NCBI RefSeq assembly: GCF_002288925.2
Contig: NW_022098069.1
Location: 74,673,670-74,737,669, forward strand
DNA: 64,000 nucleotides
Origin: Delphinapterus leucas
Lineage: Eukaryota; Chordata; Mammalia; Artiodactyla; Monodontidae
Direction: 5' to 3'
Made by a program: the position numbers and the translations under genes. This document shows positions 37,036 to 49,519 of the stretch, in pieces. Under the pieces are notes generated by a model that saw nothing but the letters and a program-made list of their open reading frames with translations, did no database searches and had not been told where the DNA came from. How positions within the stretch are numbered: position 1 is the stretch's first letter; each line of letters begins with the position of its first letter.

Positions 37036-40000
37036 TCAGCACTATTACGTACCACATGAGAGCTAGATATTTTTCACGTTGGAAAGAATGATTTTTTTCA
37101 TCACCATATTTTATTAATCTTGTTCGTTGAATTTACTTGTTGTTCTTGGAAATTTATTTTCTAGATGGTAAACAATCACATAAAGTATTTAAAATTAAAC
37201 TATGTAAGTTTTTGTTTACTATATTTTAAAATAAATTTAGATTATGAAAACAACACTATAATCTGTTCATGCAGAATATCTCCTTTGTTAAGAAGATGAA
37301 GGTGAATAACTTGATTTAATTAATACTGTCTATTTTGATGAGCTTACTCTTTGATGTTTTAGTGTCGAACAAAATAAAAAGTAGAAAAGTTTTTAATCCT
37401 GCTTCCCTTGCTTAATGTAGATACTGAATTTCACTGGCTGTTGTCGTTATCCTGATATTCAGGTTCAAAAGTATCAAAGAAGAGGAAAATGTCAATTTAA
37501 CAAAATGAACTCTCCTCCACTTCTCCCAACAACTGAAAAAAACCCCAAAAGATTAAAAGGATAAAGAAAATAATAGCTAATTCTCCAATGACAAGTTAAC
37601 TGAAACAAATATTTGAACTAATAAATGTCTCTAGATACCTAGATTTACACTTTGTTTGCCTTGCTATAAATAAATGGCTGCTATAAGTAAAAGCAGGTGT
37701 AAATGACTGTGACTGCACTGTATGGATAGTAAAGGCATATGTCTTGATGGAAAACAAGGGACAAGGACATGATGAGATTCAACTGAGAGGGATTTGGGAC
37801 TTAACTCCTCTTCACGTTGGAGTGAAACCAGATTCATAGCAGTAGAAGGACTCCATAAACATAATTCACTGAAATGAGAGGTTGATAAAAGGCCTTTTTT
37901 CTTGCCTTTTTCAGGATACATTATACCCGATGCTACAGAAATGTCTCTTTCCAGCTTCAGATTAAGTGTGCTTGTATAATAAACATTTCCTTAACATTCA
38001 GCTTCTTTAACCTAGACAGCTCAATTAAGGCTGTATGATAAAATACAACTTCCACGCACTTTGTGAGCACTTAATGTGATTGAGGGCCTGTTAGCAAGAA
38101 GTCTTGCAGAAAATAGGTCTTGTCAAGTGTTTAAGGAAATTGAATTAGCATTGTGTTTAACATATATATGTAATATATATATTCTTGTAGATTATTTGTA
38201 ATTTAACTTTATTGATGTAGTTTAGTCTCCCTGCTGTGTGAAAACCTCTTATTTATTATCTCTCCTGTTTGCTGGAAAACTATGGGGAAACTTGGGAAAT
38301 TATTACATGTAGGCACAGATGTTTAAAGAAGTCTGGAACTTTGAAGACTCACAAAGAGTATGGAGAAAGCTTCAATCTAAATCTCGAAATTGGCATGAAT
38401 GGAAGGTAAAGCCGGGGATCCTCTTGACTTGGAGTTGTATTGCTTGATTATACATAGTTCTTTTCTGGAGGAGAGTAAATACCAGGCCTCTTGCAGGATT
38501 GGTTGAGGAAAAGACATCAGATGGATGAGAGTTCTGCACTGTATACTGGAGACTTTGGACAATCAGCCCGATCCATTCATCTGTGATTTGTCTTAGAAGC
38601 TCTTTCCAGACTGTAATTCTAGCCTTTGTGAGGCACCATTAGAGTATCATATATATTGTCGTAATTATCCACCAAATAAAGCTTCAGTTTCTTAGACTGG
38701 CTTCCAGGGACCTCTGAGACTGGCCTTACTGTAGTTTACCCTACTTTGTGTTCAGATTTCTATTTGCTGACGTGTGTAGGACTCCCTGTTTCGGGCCAAT
38801 GACTTTCATGTGATTCATTTATTTAATTGGAACATGCCTCTCACTTTTGATGAGAAATCAGTCTGTATTATCCCTTGTTTCTCCACCTTTCTCCTCTCAT
38901 TCCCACCGTGCCATCTACCAGCCTTTTTGCTGCACCCTTTCAGGTGGACCCTCTATGTGAATCCTTCCCTGGTATCTCAGCTAGGAAGAGTCTCCCCTCG
39001 AGTTCCTTTATTGCTTCATTTTTACTTCTCTTATGATAGATCAATTTCTACGTGTACTATCGTTATTTTTGTACGTGTCTCCTTTCTCTTGAGGGTAGAG
39101 CTGGTGACAGCTTCTCTGTCATGCTTGGGACTAGTGCTGTATATTCAACTCTTATTTTTCCACTTATATTGAACATATTTATAAACAGGTCCTGCTTTCT
39201 GAGAACACTGACAATAGTTTTTTGAATATACATAAATACCATATATACATATAATTCAAGTACCTGTAATAATGGTGTAAGAAGGACCTGAATGATGATG
39301 AATACTCAAAAATAGTTTACTTGTAGAGGAAAAGGATCATAGTGTCTTCCTGAAAATTTTGTTACTTCTAGCTGAAAAGAGAACTCTTACAGACTGAACA
39401 GAGAGAGGAAGTTCAGGGGACATCAAAAGGTAAAGAGATTAATTTTTAGTGTTGCAAGATGTCTCTCCAAGGAGATAATTCAGATGTCAATTGCACTTCT
39501 TCTTTACTAGATTGGTTTATCATCATGGTGAGGAGGAAATGGGAGAAAGTGCCTAAGCTTTTCAAGGGGCTTGGTTTACCAGTGCCCCAATCACACAAGA
39601 TAAGTGGGCCTTTAGGGAATTCTTTATTTGCACTTCTAATTGTTTTTGTAAATGTGTCCATAAAAATTCATTCAGAAAACTGCAGCAGATTTAAGGAGAT
39701 AAAGTAAGACCTCAGATGGCTGTTAGTAATACAAATAACTTAAGGTGTTTTTGCAAATTGCACGTCAACCACAATTAACAATATGATGTTTATTTTGGTG
39801 AGGATGGATACACTTGATAACTCTCCCAGTTATCAGAGGTTCCTTTTATAATGTCTTCATAATTGAAGCATTTTGCCTTGCATAAGACAGATGGGTGTGT
39901 AACAAGTGTTTCGACCGTTTGTGCCGATATAGCGTGCAGATGCCGGCTCCGCTTTGTCTTGTGAGCAATGGCTGTCCACTCTGTGAAGGGATCCATGCAA

Positions 40001-40994
40001 ACACTGGAGCTTGGATCACAGTCACCAGACACTAACAATTCTGCCAGGTTGTAGCAATTTTGGCATTCCCTAATTCACATGCAGTGTGATTGTGGGGAGA
40101 TTTCGAACAAATATTGATTGGTGAGAAACAGATGAATGTCATGATTACCATGTTTAGCGCTCCCTTTTCTCACTCGGTGTAAAAATCATGTACCCTCTTG
40201 AGAAGAGTAAATAAGATATTCTTTACTGTGTGAGAAGCTAGATAAATATTTTCTTTTCTACCACAGAATGTTTTCTGGTGCTTGTCAAAATTTCTTGTGT
40301 GTGCTATGATTCTACACTCTACAGCCATGCTTTCTTTGTGATAACACTGAGCTTGCACTTGGTATTAATAAAAGCCATATTTGGAGACTTATCGGAATGG
40401 ATTTAAAAGCCAGTCAGTTAGTCTGGTGATTAATCTGCCGGCCCTCTCCTCTTGCCCTCCCATTGCAATGCTCACCATAAACTATGACTGAACTAGCAAC
40501 CGCTTTCCTGATGAGGCACGGCTTAATGATAATGATTTTATCTCTTCTAAGGATGTTTTTGTGCCTACACTCTATCATCTTGATGGCTTCGTTTTTACCA
40601 TAAACATCAAACGGCACTATATAGGGCACATTATGTAACAATTAACCACATTTTAATTTGTCTGACAATTATGGCGACATAGTGCTGTCATGGAAATGGA
40701 CTGCTTTACTACCATATTAAAGACGCTGAGTGTAATATCTTCTCTGTGTGAGACATAGAGATGTTGCTCCCATCAGTTAAGAGGGTGTTTGGCTGCAAAT
40801 AATAGAAAACCCTACTACATACAGAGTTTGAACAGGCTCTGTCATTCTTAGTATGTAGAGTGACAGAAATTTTGGTTGTAAGCTGATTGCTACACCTCCA
40901 GAATTCTGTCTGGGTCCCAGGCAGGAGGAAGGAAGGAAGAAACAGGGCCACTGTCTGCATCAGGAAATCATAACTTCCCAGAATTCTCAGTTTA
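37036..40994. other. Non-repetitive DNA, candidate regulatory tracts
   Basis: Apart from a possible decayed L2 at 38700-39170, no repeats are recognised. 37985-38180 and 39880-40740 look like constrained single-copy sequence. No exon signature was seen: no long frame with flanking splice sites. Confidence 0.45.
39880..40740. promoter_or_regulatory. Candidate conserved non-coding element (enhancer-like)
   Basis: In a CpG-poor window this tract keeps many CpGs, including six in about 70 bp at 39910-39955 and about eight in 40390-40735. It also holds homeodomain-like sites (GGTGATTAATCTG near 40425, CAATTAACCAC near 40639, GACAATTATGG near 40664). A perfect C/EBP-type palindrome ATTGCAAT lies near 40463 and a FOX-like TAAACATCAAA near 40601. 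No repeat was recognised. Function is inferred. Confidence 0.4.
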
Positions 40995-41201
40995 CACCTT
41001 ATAGCCATTTATTTATTTTAAAAATATTTAGTTATTTGGCTGCAAAGGGTCTTGGTTGTGGAATGCGGGATCTTTAGTTGCGGCATGTGAACTCTTAGTT
41101 TCGGCATGCATGTGGGATCTAGTTCCCTGACTAGGGATCAAACCCAGGCACCCTGCATTGGGAGCGCAGAGTCTTAGCCACTGGACCACCAGGGAAGCCC
41201 C
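40995..41201 (-). repeat. CHR-1-type tRNA-derived SINE
   Basis: On the minus strand the head GGGCTTCCCTGGTGGTCCAG leads into a tRNA-like part with GGGTTTGATCCC (B-box) and a body ending in an A/T-rich tail near 41000. It is older than the CHR-2 copy next to it. Its head end is included in a 65-bp tandem duplication. Confidence 0.85.
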
Positions 41202-41302
41202 TTTATAATCATTTAGATACGCCTGGCTTCAGTAGAACTTAGCCACTGGACCACCAGGGAAGTCCCCTTATAATCATTTAGATACGCCTGGCTTCAGTGG
41301 AA
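41173..41302 (-). repeat. 65-bp tandem duplication (two units)
   Basis: The units 41173-41237 and 41238-41302 differ at only three of 65 positions. Each contains about 28 bp of the SINE head plus about 37 bp of flanking DNA beginning TTATAATCATTTAGATACGC. Confidence 0.95.
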
Positions 41303-41358
41303 TCTGGGGACTACTGCACCAAGTCAGATCTTGATTCTGCATCAAAAGAAGAGAAGAT

Positions 41359-41555
41359 AGGGCTTCCCTGGTGGCGCAGTGGTTGAGAGTCCGCCTGCTG
41401 ATGCGGGGGACACGGGTTTGTGCCCCGGTCCGGGAGGATCCCACATGCCGCGGAGCGGCTGGGCCCATGAGCCATGGCCGCTGGGCCTGCGCGTCCGGAG
41501 CCTGTGCTCCGCAACAGGAGAGACCACAACAGTGAGGGGCCCGCGTACCGCAAAA
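41359..41555 (+). repeat. CHR-2 type SINE (cetacean), young
   Basis: The head GGGCTTCCCTGGTGGCGCAG, the tRNA-like half with GGGTTTGTGCCC at about 41415, and the 3' GGCCCGCGTACCGC with an 8-A tail are complete. A perfect 15-bp duplication AAAAGAAGAGAAGAT flanks it (41344-41358 and 41556-41570). It closely resembles the copy at 21024. Confidence 0.95.
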
Positions 41556-41570
41556 AAAAGAAGAGAAGAT

Positions 41571-43055
41571 CATGAGACGGAGTCAATTAATAGTATCAGT
41601 CATACTTCTCAAATATGATTTTCAAATAAAAGAATTGAGCACTTGTTGACAGTTGACATTTTCCATGCTTTGGAATCTCACTCTGCTGGATCAGATATTC
41701 CTGGTTAGTGGGCTGGGTTGGGAAGAGTTGGAGAGAACTAGAAAACTGGAACAAATTGATGATTTTAGTTCCCAGGTCCTTTGGTTTAGAAACCAAGGAA
41801 ACCAAAAGAAAAGTCCTCTGCTGACTGAGACATGGCTGCTGATTTTCATTCTTCTTTCCCTTTTATGCACTCTAACCTTATCCTTGAGATGGGGAAGCTT
41901 ATAAAAATTGCCACTCCATTGCTCATGACCTGCCCTATGAAGACAGATATTTTTGAGAAGATAGATTGTGTTCAGGTAAGAAAAGCCTAGACTAACACCT
42001 GTAGGAGAGAGAAAAAGAAAGGAGAAAAAAACAGGAAATGCTGGCAAATATCTGCCAGGAAATTCGTGTTTGTGAACCTTTGCCTGGTTTTATTTTCAGT
42101 ATTTATGATTTTGCCAAGATTACGGAGTCCTTGATATTTTATTGTATCCTCAGTACTTTCTGAGGGAAAGGCCGGTAAGTGATCAATTGCTTTAGGCAAA
42201 AGTCATTCATTGGTGTCAGGCCAGATTTTCGTAGTTAATTTTATATTCTGACAATTATATAAATTAATCCAGTAAATCCAACAAAGCCTACCAAGATTTG
42301 TCTGGATTTGTCATGAACATTAAAATGTCATCAACATACGTGGTAATTTATAGTGCCTACGATTAGCGGTAATCCTTCCTGTCTCCTGTGAGAATCTAAT
42401 AACCAGAGCTAATGGCTTTAATGCTAAAATAAACAGCAGAGGATCCGAGCAACATCTCTTCTTTGTAGCTTTTGGAAGTGGTGTGGTGTGTGTAGAATAT
42501 TTTCACAGCGCTTTTTTTTTTTTTTCTGGAAGAATATCAACTGCTCATTCCTATTTTAAATCAAAGTGTTTCCATGCACCGCAGAACATTGTTTCATTTG
42601 GTGTGTTATACATCTTGTATTCAGTAAAATGGTGATTAGAATTCCTATGGTAAATATTTAGAATGCTCTAACAGGCCTATGTGTGAAATTTGAAAAAAGC
42701 TCTTCCTAAGAAGATAGGGCTTGTGGCATATAGCTTGGCAAAAGCAAAAATTGGGCTGCCTTTATTCCCTGACTTGCCACTTCAGCTAGGTACTTGTGCA
42801 GAGCACAACCTACACATGATGTGAATCTACCCTAATAGTAAGATTCTAAGTATTTAATGAGTATAAATGGCATACCTGTAGACGATTTCTATTACGTCCC
42901 AATACTTCTGGATAACCACCCTGAAGAGACAATATTGTATGGCAAAAATCAATTAATTATCTGTGTAATATGTAGAACCATGCAGATATGTGGATGTTGG
43001 AAAGGCTAAAGTCCTTTTTCTTTTTTTGGACTGTACCAATACATATAAATTCCTT
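41571..43055. other. Single-copy-looking DNA, no gene
   Basis: No repeat or exon recognised. The tract 42230-42470 has several homeodomain/FOX-like words and may be constrained. Confidence 0.4.
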
Positions 43056-43059
43056 ATCA

Positions 43060-43200
43060 GTTATATGCCAGGCACTTTCTGTGTACAAGATCCCATTTAC
43101 AGTCACAGCAAGCCTCATTTTACAAATAGTGAACCTAAGCTCAGGGAGGTATGCAGGAAAGGGGTAACCAGCAGACCTGGGCTGCTATGCATTTCCTAAG
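43060..43200 (+). repeat. MIR SINE fragment
   Basis: A plus-strand MIR: 'atgccaggcactttctgtgtacaagatcccatttac', 'cctcattttacaaatagtgaacctaagctcaggga'. Confidence 0.7.
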
Positions 43201-44825
43201 TCTGTTGGCTTGTGGGAGATGACCTCTGAGCCTCTGGAGAATCCTACCTGCTATGAGTGTCATGCCTGAAGATTTAGGCCACTCTAGCAATTTGACCTCT
43301 GGGAGGTTGTTGTCTGAGAGGCTGAGTTCAGTCATACAGATGTTGTATCCTATGTGACTGATAGCCAATAAAATCTCTGGACGGCAGGATTTGAGTGAGT
43401 TTCCCTGGTTGGCAACACTTCACATGCATTGCCGCACATTGTTGCTGAGATAATGAAGCACTGTCCATGTGACTCCATTGGGGAGAGGACAAATAGATGT
43501 TTATACCTGGTTTTTCTGGGACTTCTCCCTATGCACTTTCCCCTTTGCTGACTTTAGTATGTTCTGTTTCCCCATGATAAGCCATATATGAATATAACAG
43601 CTTTTCTGAGTTCTGGGAGTCCTTTAGGAATTTATTGAGGCTGAGGGTGGTCTTGGGTATCCCTGACACTGGAGGTTATGTGACTTGACTTGGTCACGCA
43701 GATAACTGTGGCAGATCAAAGATCTGAACAGACACTTTTGGCTCTTAATCAAGTGTTCTACTTGTGCAAATTATCTGTTGGAAACTCAACATTGCCCTCT
43801 TTCTATGCTCTCCCTTCTATCCTCCAACAAAGAGCATTCCTGTAATATATAGAAGGTAGATGAGAAAAAGATACCATATTTTTCTTCCCCTGGCAGTGGG
43901 AGGAAAATGCATGGGCTTTAGCAGACATGAAATTTTGCGGTGACCTTCAGGCTTTTTTCTGCAAGTCACCTGTCTTTGTGGTGGAGGTGCCTAAATTTAT
44001 TGTCTGCAGTTTCCTATAGTTCTGCAAATTCCTACCTTTCTCAAAGCTAATAACAAAGATTAAATCTACTGGTGGCCTTCCTGGACATTATTCTTTCAGG
44101 GTTTCCAATTGTTCAGTAGTCATGTATTTTCCTGTATTAAAGCCATTCCTACTTGAAATACCTAGATTGCATCTATTTTTCTAACTGAACATTGAGAGAG
44201 TATCTGGTACCTGAAGTGATTCCAGAAAACAAACTGCAAGCTAGGATTGCAACCACTGAAAGAAGAGAAACAAACAGGATGACCTTTGATTGCCCAGACT
44301 TCCTTCTTGGAGACAAAGAGTGAACCATGTTGTAGGAAGAGGAAACCCAAGCAGAGTATAGCAGTTTCACTGGGTTGAGGGGACAGAGGTTGGAATTAAG
44401 TAGGCTGAGACAGCTGGAATTTGTGAGGCATTGTTCCAGAGAGGAGGGAGCTATGTACAGAAGGAGCTCCAGAATTCTGTACAAGGATTTTCTTGAATAT
44501 TTGCCTGAATACTACGCTTTTCTATATATACAAGTGAGACTCTACGATGCTGGGCAATGAAAAACTACTAGGTATCTCAAAGCTGAATAATTCCCAGAGT
44601 TCACACAAGGCCTAGAATAGGTTATGTTCTGATGAATGACAAAGGAGAGAATATATTGAAATTTTTATTTTTATTCATGCAGCTATTAGGTTGTTTGTGC
44701 AACAAATGGACAACTGTAAACCACTGATGTTCACCCTGTAGATATGCAGCCACAAAACAGTTGCAGGAATCTTTGTAGCCACACTGAACTCTCCCTATTC
44801 CCCTCCTCTTAATTTTCCCACTGCC
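43201..44825. other. Intergenic DNA, no gene recognised
   Basis: A weak MIR-like 3' core may lie at 43670-43765 ('gtgacttgacttggtcacgcagata'). Nothing else was recognised. Confidence 0.4.
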
Positions 44826-45843
44826 ATAAAAAAATGGGTGAAGAATCTTAATAGACATTTCTCCAAAGAAGACATACAAATGGCCAATAGGTACATTAAA
44901 AATGGTGCTCGATATCAATAATCGTTAGGGAAAGGCAAATCAAAACCAATGATATATCACCTCATACCTGTTAGAATGGTTATTATCAAAAAGACAAAAG
45001 ATAACAAGTGTTGGCAAGGAGGTGGAGAAAAGAGAACCCTTGCACACTTTGGCAGGAATGTAAATTAGTACAGCCATTATGGAAAACAATATGGTGGCTC
45101 CTAAAAATAATTAAAAATCAAACTACCATATGATCCAGCAATTCCACTACTGTGTATACATCCAAAGGAAATGAAATCTGGATCTCAAGAAGATATCCAC
45201 ACTCCCATGTTCATTGCAGTATTACTCACAATAGCCAATACCTGGAAACAACCTAAATGTTCGTTGACAGATGAGTGGATAAAGAAAATGCACATACATA
45301 CAATGGAATAGTATTCAGCCTTTAAAAAGAAGGAAATCCTGCCATTTGCAACAAGATGAAACTGGAGGACATTAAGCTAAGTGAAATAAGGCAGACACAG
45401 AAAAAAAAAAACAACCATGATCTCACTTATACATGGAGTCTAAAATAGTCAAACATGTGGAAGCTGATGGTAAAACGGTAATTGCCAGTGTCTGTGGAGA
45501 GAAATGGGGAAGTGTTAGTCAAAGTGTACAAGGTTTTGTTTTACAAGATGAATAAGTCTTAGAGATCTACTGTACAGCATAGTTAGTGCCTATAGTTAAT
45601 AATACTGTATTGTTTAAAATTTGCTAAAAGGGTAGATCTTACGTTGAGTGTTATCACAAAATAACAACAGCAATAATAATATTAATAAATAGGAAGGCAG
45701 GAGGAAACTTTTGGAGGTGATGAATAAGTTTATGGCACAGATTGCGGTGATTATTCCATGGGTTATACTTATCTCCAAAATCATGAAGTTGTATACATTG
45801 ATTATATACAGCTTTTTGCATGTCAAAAAATTAAAAAAAAATT
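44826..45843 (+). mobile_element. Old L1 3' end (end of ORF2 and 3'UTR)
   Basis: The end of ORF2 is readable in broken frames: 'ttctccaaagaagacatacaaatggccaatag', then 'ccatatgatccagcaattccactactg', 'tggataaagaaaatgcacatacatacaatggaatagtattcagcc'. An old-type 3'UTR with 'cagcatagttagtgcctatagttaataatac' and an A-rich end at about 45835 follow. It belongs to an older L1 lineage than the copy at 1-4677 because its 3'UTR is different. Confidence 0.9.
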
Positions 45844-45849
45844 TTTTTA

Positions 45850-46476
45850 AGCAATTATAAATACGTTCAAGTATTTAAAGGAAAAAATAAACATAGTCAT
45901 GAGAGAAATGTAAGATATATAAAATAAGCAAATGGAAATCCTAGGGCTAAAACACAATATCAGAAATTTTAAAGATTCCCGGTTGGACTTAAGAGGATAC
46001 CAGACACTGCAGAAGCAAAGAACAGTGAGTTAAAAGACATAACAACAGAAACAAAACAATCCAAACTGAAGCATAGAAAATATAAAGTTGTAATGAAAGA
46101 ATAGAGCCTGTGACATCTGAGACAACATAAGGCAGTATAAAATATTGTAACTGGATTTCAGAAGTGAAGCAGAAAAATATTTTTGAAAAAATAGCAAAAA
46201 TTTTTCTATATTTGATGAAAACTATAAATCTACATACCCAAGTAATTCGATGAACACAAAGCAGCCTTTAAAAGAAAAAAAGAGAAAAAAGGAAAACTAC
46301 TCAATATGCCACATCACAATCAAATTTCCGAATATCAGTGATAAAAAGAAAATCTTGTAAAAACCTAGAGAAAAAAGAACTTATTACATGTAAAGGAAGA
46401 AAGATAGGAGTGACCTGTCACTTCTCATTAGAAGCACACATGCCAGAAAACTGTGGAATGATATCTTTTTTTTTTT
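45850..46476 (+). mobile_element. Ancient L1, ORF1 region (left part of interrupted copy)
   Basis: Plus-strand L1 ORF1 sequence is readable up to 'cacacatgccagaaaactgtggaatgatatcttt'. There it is cut by the compound minus-strand L1. The sequence resumes at 56151 with the duplicated target site. Confidence 0.8.
46455..46468. repeat. Target-site duplication, left copy
   Basis: GGAATGATATCTTT here is repeated at 56151-56164 and brackets everything between. The preceding T (46454 and 56150) may also belong to it. Confidence 0.9.
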
Positions 46477-46576
46477 NNNNNNNNNNNNNNNNNNNNNNNN
46501 NNNNNNNNNNNNNNNNNNNNNNNNNNNNNNNNNNNNNNNNNNNNNNNNNNNNNNNNNNNNNNNNNNNNNNNNNNNN
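46477..46576. other. Assembly gap (100 N)
   Basis: Exactly 100 N after a T run. Compared with the neighbouring L1 copy (49165-49382), about 218 bp of L1 3' end plus its tail should be hidden here, so the true gap is larger than 100. Confidence 0.97.
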
Positions 46577-49155
46577 TTTGGTAGTGTATATATGTCCATG
46601 CCACTCTATCACTTTGTCCCAGCATACCTTTCCCCTTCCCTGTGTCCTCAAGTCCATTCTCTACGTCTGCATCTTTATTCCTGTCCTGCCCATAGGTTCA
46701 TCAGAACCTTATTTTTTTAGATTCCATATATATGGGTTAGCATACGGTATTTGTTTTTCTCTTTCTGACTTACTTCACTCTGTGTGACAGACTCTAGGTC
46801 CATCCACCTCACTACAAATAGTTTAATTTATTTCTTTTTATGGCTGAGTAATATTCCATTGTATATATGCGCCACATCTTCTTTATCCATTCATCTGTCA
46901 ATGGACACTTAGGTTGCTTCCATGTCCTGGCTATTGTAAATAGTGCTGCAATGAACATTGTGGTACATATCCCTTTTTGAATTATGGTTTTCTCAGGGTA
47001 TGTGCCCAGTAGTGGGATTGCTGAGTCATATGGTAGTTCTATTTTTAGTTTTTAAGGAACCTCCATACTATTCTCCATAGTGGCTGTATCAATTTACATT
47101 CCCACTAACAGTGCAAGAGGGTTCCCTTTTATCCACATACTCTCCAGCATTTATTGTTTGTAGATTTTTTTGGTGATATGGCCATTCTGACTGGTATGAG
47201 GTGATACCTCATTGTAGTTTTGATTTGCATTTCTCTAATGATTAGTGATGTTGAGCATCCTTTCATGTGTTTGTTGGCAATCTGTACATCTTCTATGGAG
47301 AAATGTCTACTTAGGTCTTCTGTCCATGTTTCGATTGGGTTGTTTGTTTTTTTCATATTGAGCTACCAGAGCTGCTTGTATATCTTGTTGATTAATCCTT
47401 TGTCAGTTGCATCATTAACAAATATTTTCTCCCATTCTGAGGGTTGTCCTTTTATCTTGCTTATGGTTTCCTTTGCTGTGCAAAAGCTTTTAAGTTTCAT
47501 TAGGTCCCATTTATTTATTTTTGTTTTTATTTCCATTTCTCTAGGAGGTGGATCAAAAAAGATCTTGCTGTGATTTATGTCATAGAGTGTTCTGCCTATT
47601 TTTCCCTCTAAGAGTTTGATAGTGTCTGGCCTTACATTTAGGTCTTTAATCCATTTTGAGTTTATTTTTCTGTATGGTGTTAGAGAGTGTTCTAATTTCA
47701 TTCTTTTACGTGTAGCTGCAGCTACAGTTTTCCAAGCACCACTTATTGAAGAGGCTGTCTTTTCTCCACTGCATATTCTTGCCTCCTTTATAGAAGATGA
47801 GTTGAGCATATGTGTGTGGGTTTATCTCTGGGCTTTCTATCCTGTTCCTTGATCTATATTTCTATTTTGGCAGTACCATACTGTTTTGATTACTATAGCT
47901 TTGTAGTATAGTCTTAAGTCAGGGAACCTGAGTCCTCCAGCTCCGTTTTTCTTTCCCAAGATTGCTTTGGCTATTTGGGGTCTTCTGTGTTTCCATACAA
48001 GTTGTGAAATATTTTGTTCTAGTTCTGTGAAAAATGCCATTGGTAGTTTGATAGGGATTGCATTGAATATGTAGATTGCTTTGGGTAGTAGAGTCATTTT
48101 CACAATGTTGATTCTTCCAATCCAAGAACAAGGTATAGCTCTCCATCTGTTTGTATCATCTTTAATTTCTTTCATAAGTGTCTTATAGTTTTCTGCCTAC
48201 AGATCGTTTGTCTCCTTAGGTAGGTTTATTCCTAGGTATTTTATTCTTTTTGTTGCAGTAGTAAATGGGAGTGTTTCCTTAATTTCTCTTCCAGATTCTT
48301 CATCATTAGTGTATAGGAATGCAAGAGATTTTGGTGCATTAATTTTGTATCCTGCTACTTTACCAAGTTCATTGATTAGCTCTAGTAGTTTCCTGGTAGC
48401 ATCTTTATGATTCTCTATGTATAGTATCATGTCATCTGTAGACAGTGACTGTTTTACTTCTTCTTTTCCGATTTGGATTCCTTTTATTTTATTTTATTTT
48501 CTTCTCTGATGGCTGTGGCTAAAGCTTCCAAAATTATGTTGAATAATAGTGGTGAGAGTAGGCAAACTTGCCTTGTTCTTGATCTTAGAGAAAATGGTTT
48601 CAGTTTTTCGCCATTGAGAATGATGTTGGCTGGGGGTTGGCCTATATATGGCTTTTATTATGTTGAGGTAGGTTCCATGTATGCCTACTTTCTGGAGAGT
48701 TTTTATCATAAATGACTGTTGAATTTTGTCAAAAGCTTTTTCTCTGTCTATTGAGATTATCATATAGTTTTTAATCCTTCAATTTGTTAATATGGTGTAT
48801 CACATTGATTGATATGTATATACTGAAGAATCTTTGCATTCCTGGGATAAACCCCACTTGATCATAATGTATGATCCTTTAAATGTGCTATTGGATTCTG
48901 TTTGTTGGTATTTTGTTGAGGAGTTTTGCATCTATGTTCATCAGTGATACTGGCCTGTAGTTTTCTTTTTTGTGGTATCTTTGTCTGGTTTTGATTTCAG
49001 GGTGATGGTGGCCTCATAGAATAAGTTTGGGAGTTTTCCTCCCTCTGCTATATTTTGAAAGAGTTTGAGAAGGATAGGTGTTAGCTCTTCTCTAAATGTT
49101 TGATAGAATTCACCTGCGAGGCCATCTGGTCCTAGGCTTTTGTTTGTTGTAACAC
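46577..49155 (-). mobile_element. L1 copy A, 3' portion only
   Basis: On the minus strand this runs from mid-ORF2 (breakpoint at about 49155, GTGTTACAACAAACAAAAGC) to within the 3'UTR, with the extreme 3' end in the gap. ORF2 pieces remain open at 47363-47809, 47837-48175, 48197-48430 and 48494-48763. It abuts copy B's poly(A) without intervening host DNA and has no 5' half of its own. Confidence 0.93.
46740..49155 (-). pseudogene. L1 ORF2 C-terminal part (copy A), inactive
   Basis: This is the reverse-transcriptase and C-terminal region of ORF2 in several frames. The catalytic box reads STDDMILY where L1 normally has FADD, so the first two residues of the motif have changed. Palm-domain stretch [17 protein letters not shown] lies near 48730-48763. 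The C-terminal Cys domain (CWRVCG) is near 47129. The endonuclease and the N-terminal RT are missing because the copy stops in mid-ORF2. It cannot encode an active protein. Confidence 0.85.
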
Positions 49156-49519
49156 TTTTTTTTTAACATCTTTATTGGAGTATAATTGCTTTACAATGGT
49201 GTGTTAGTTTCTGCTTTATAACAAAGTGAATCAATTATACATATACATATGTTCCTATATCTCTTCCCTCTTGCATCTCCCTCCCTCCCACCCTCACTAT
49301 CCCACCCCTCTAGGTGGTCACAAACCACCTAGCTGATCTCCCTGTGCTATGCAGCTACTTCCCACTAGCTATCTATTTTATGTTTGGTAGTGTATATATG
49401 TCTGTGCCACTACTCACTTTGTCATAGCTTACCCTCCCCCTCCCCATATCTTCAAGCCCAAGCTCTAGTAGTTCTGTGTCTTTATTCCCGTCTTACCCCT
49501 AGGTTCTTCATGACCTTTT

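Noticed and set aside
46338..46787. 149-codon frame crossing the second N gap
   Set aside because: It joins old L1 ORF1 sequence to the L1 3'UTR through unknown bases; an artefact.
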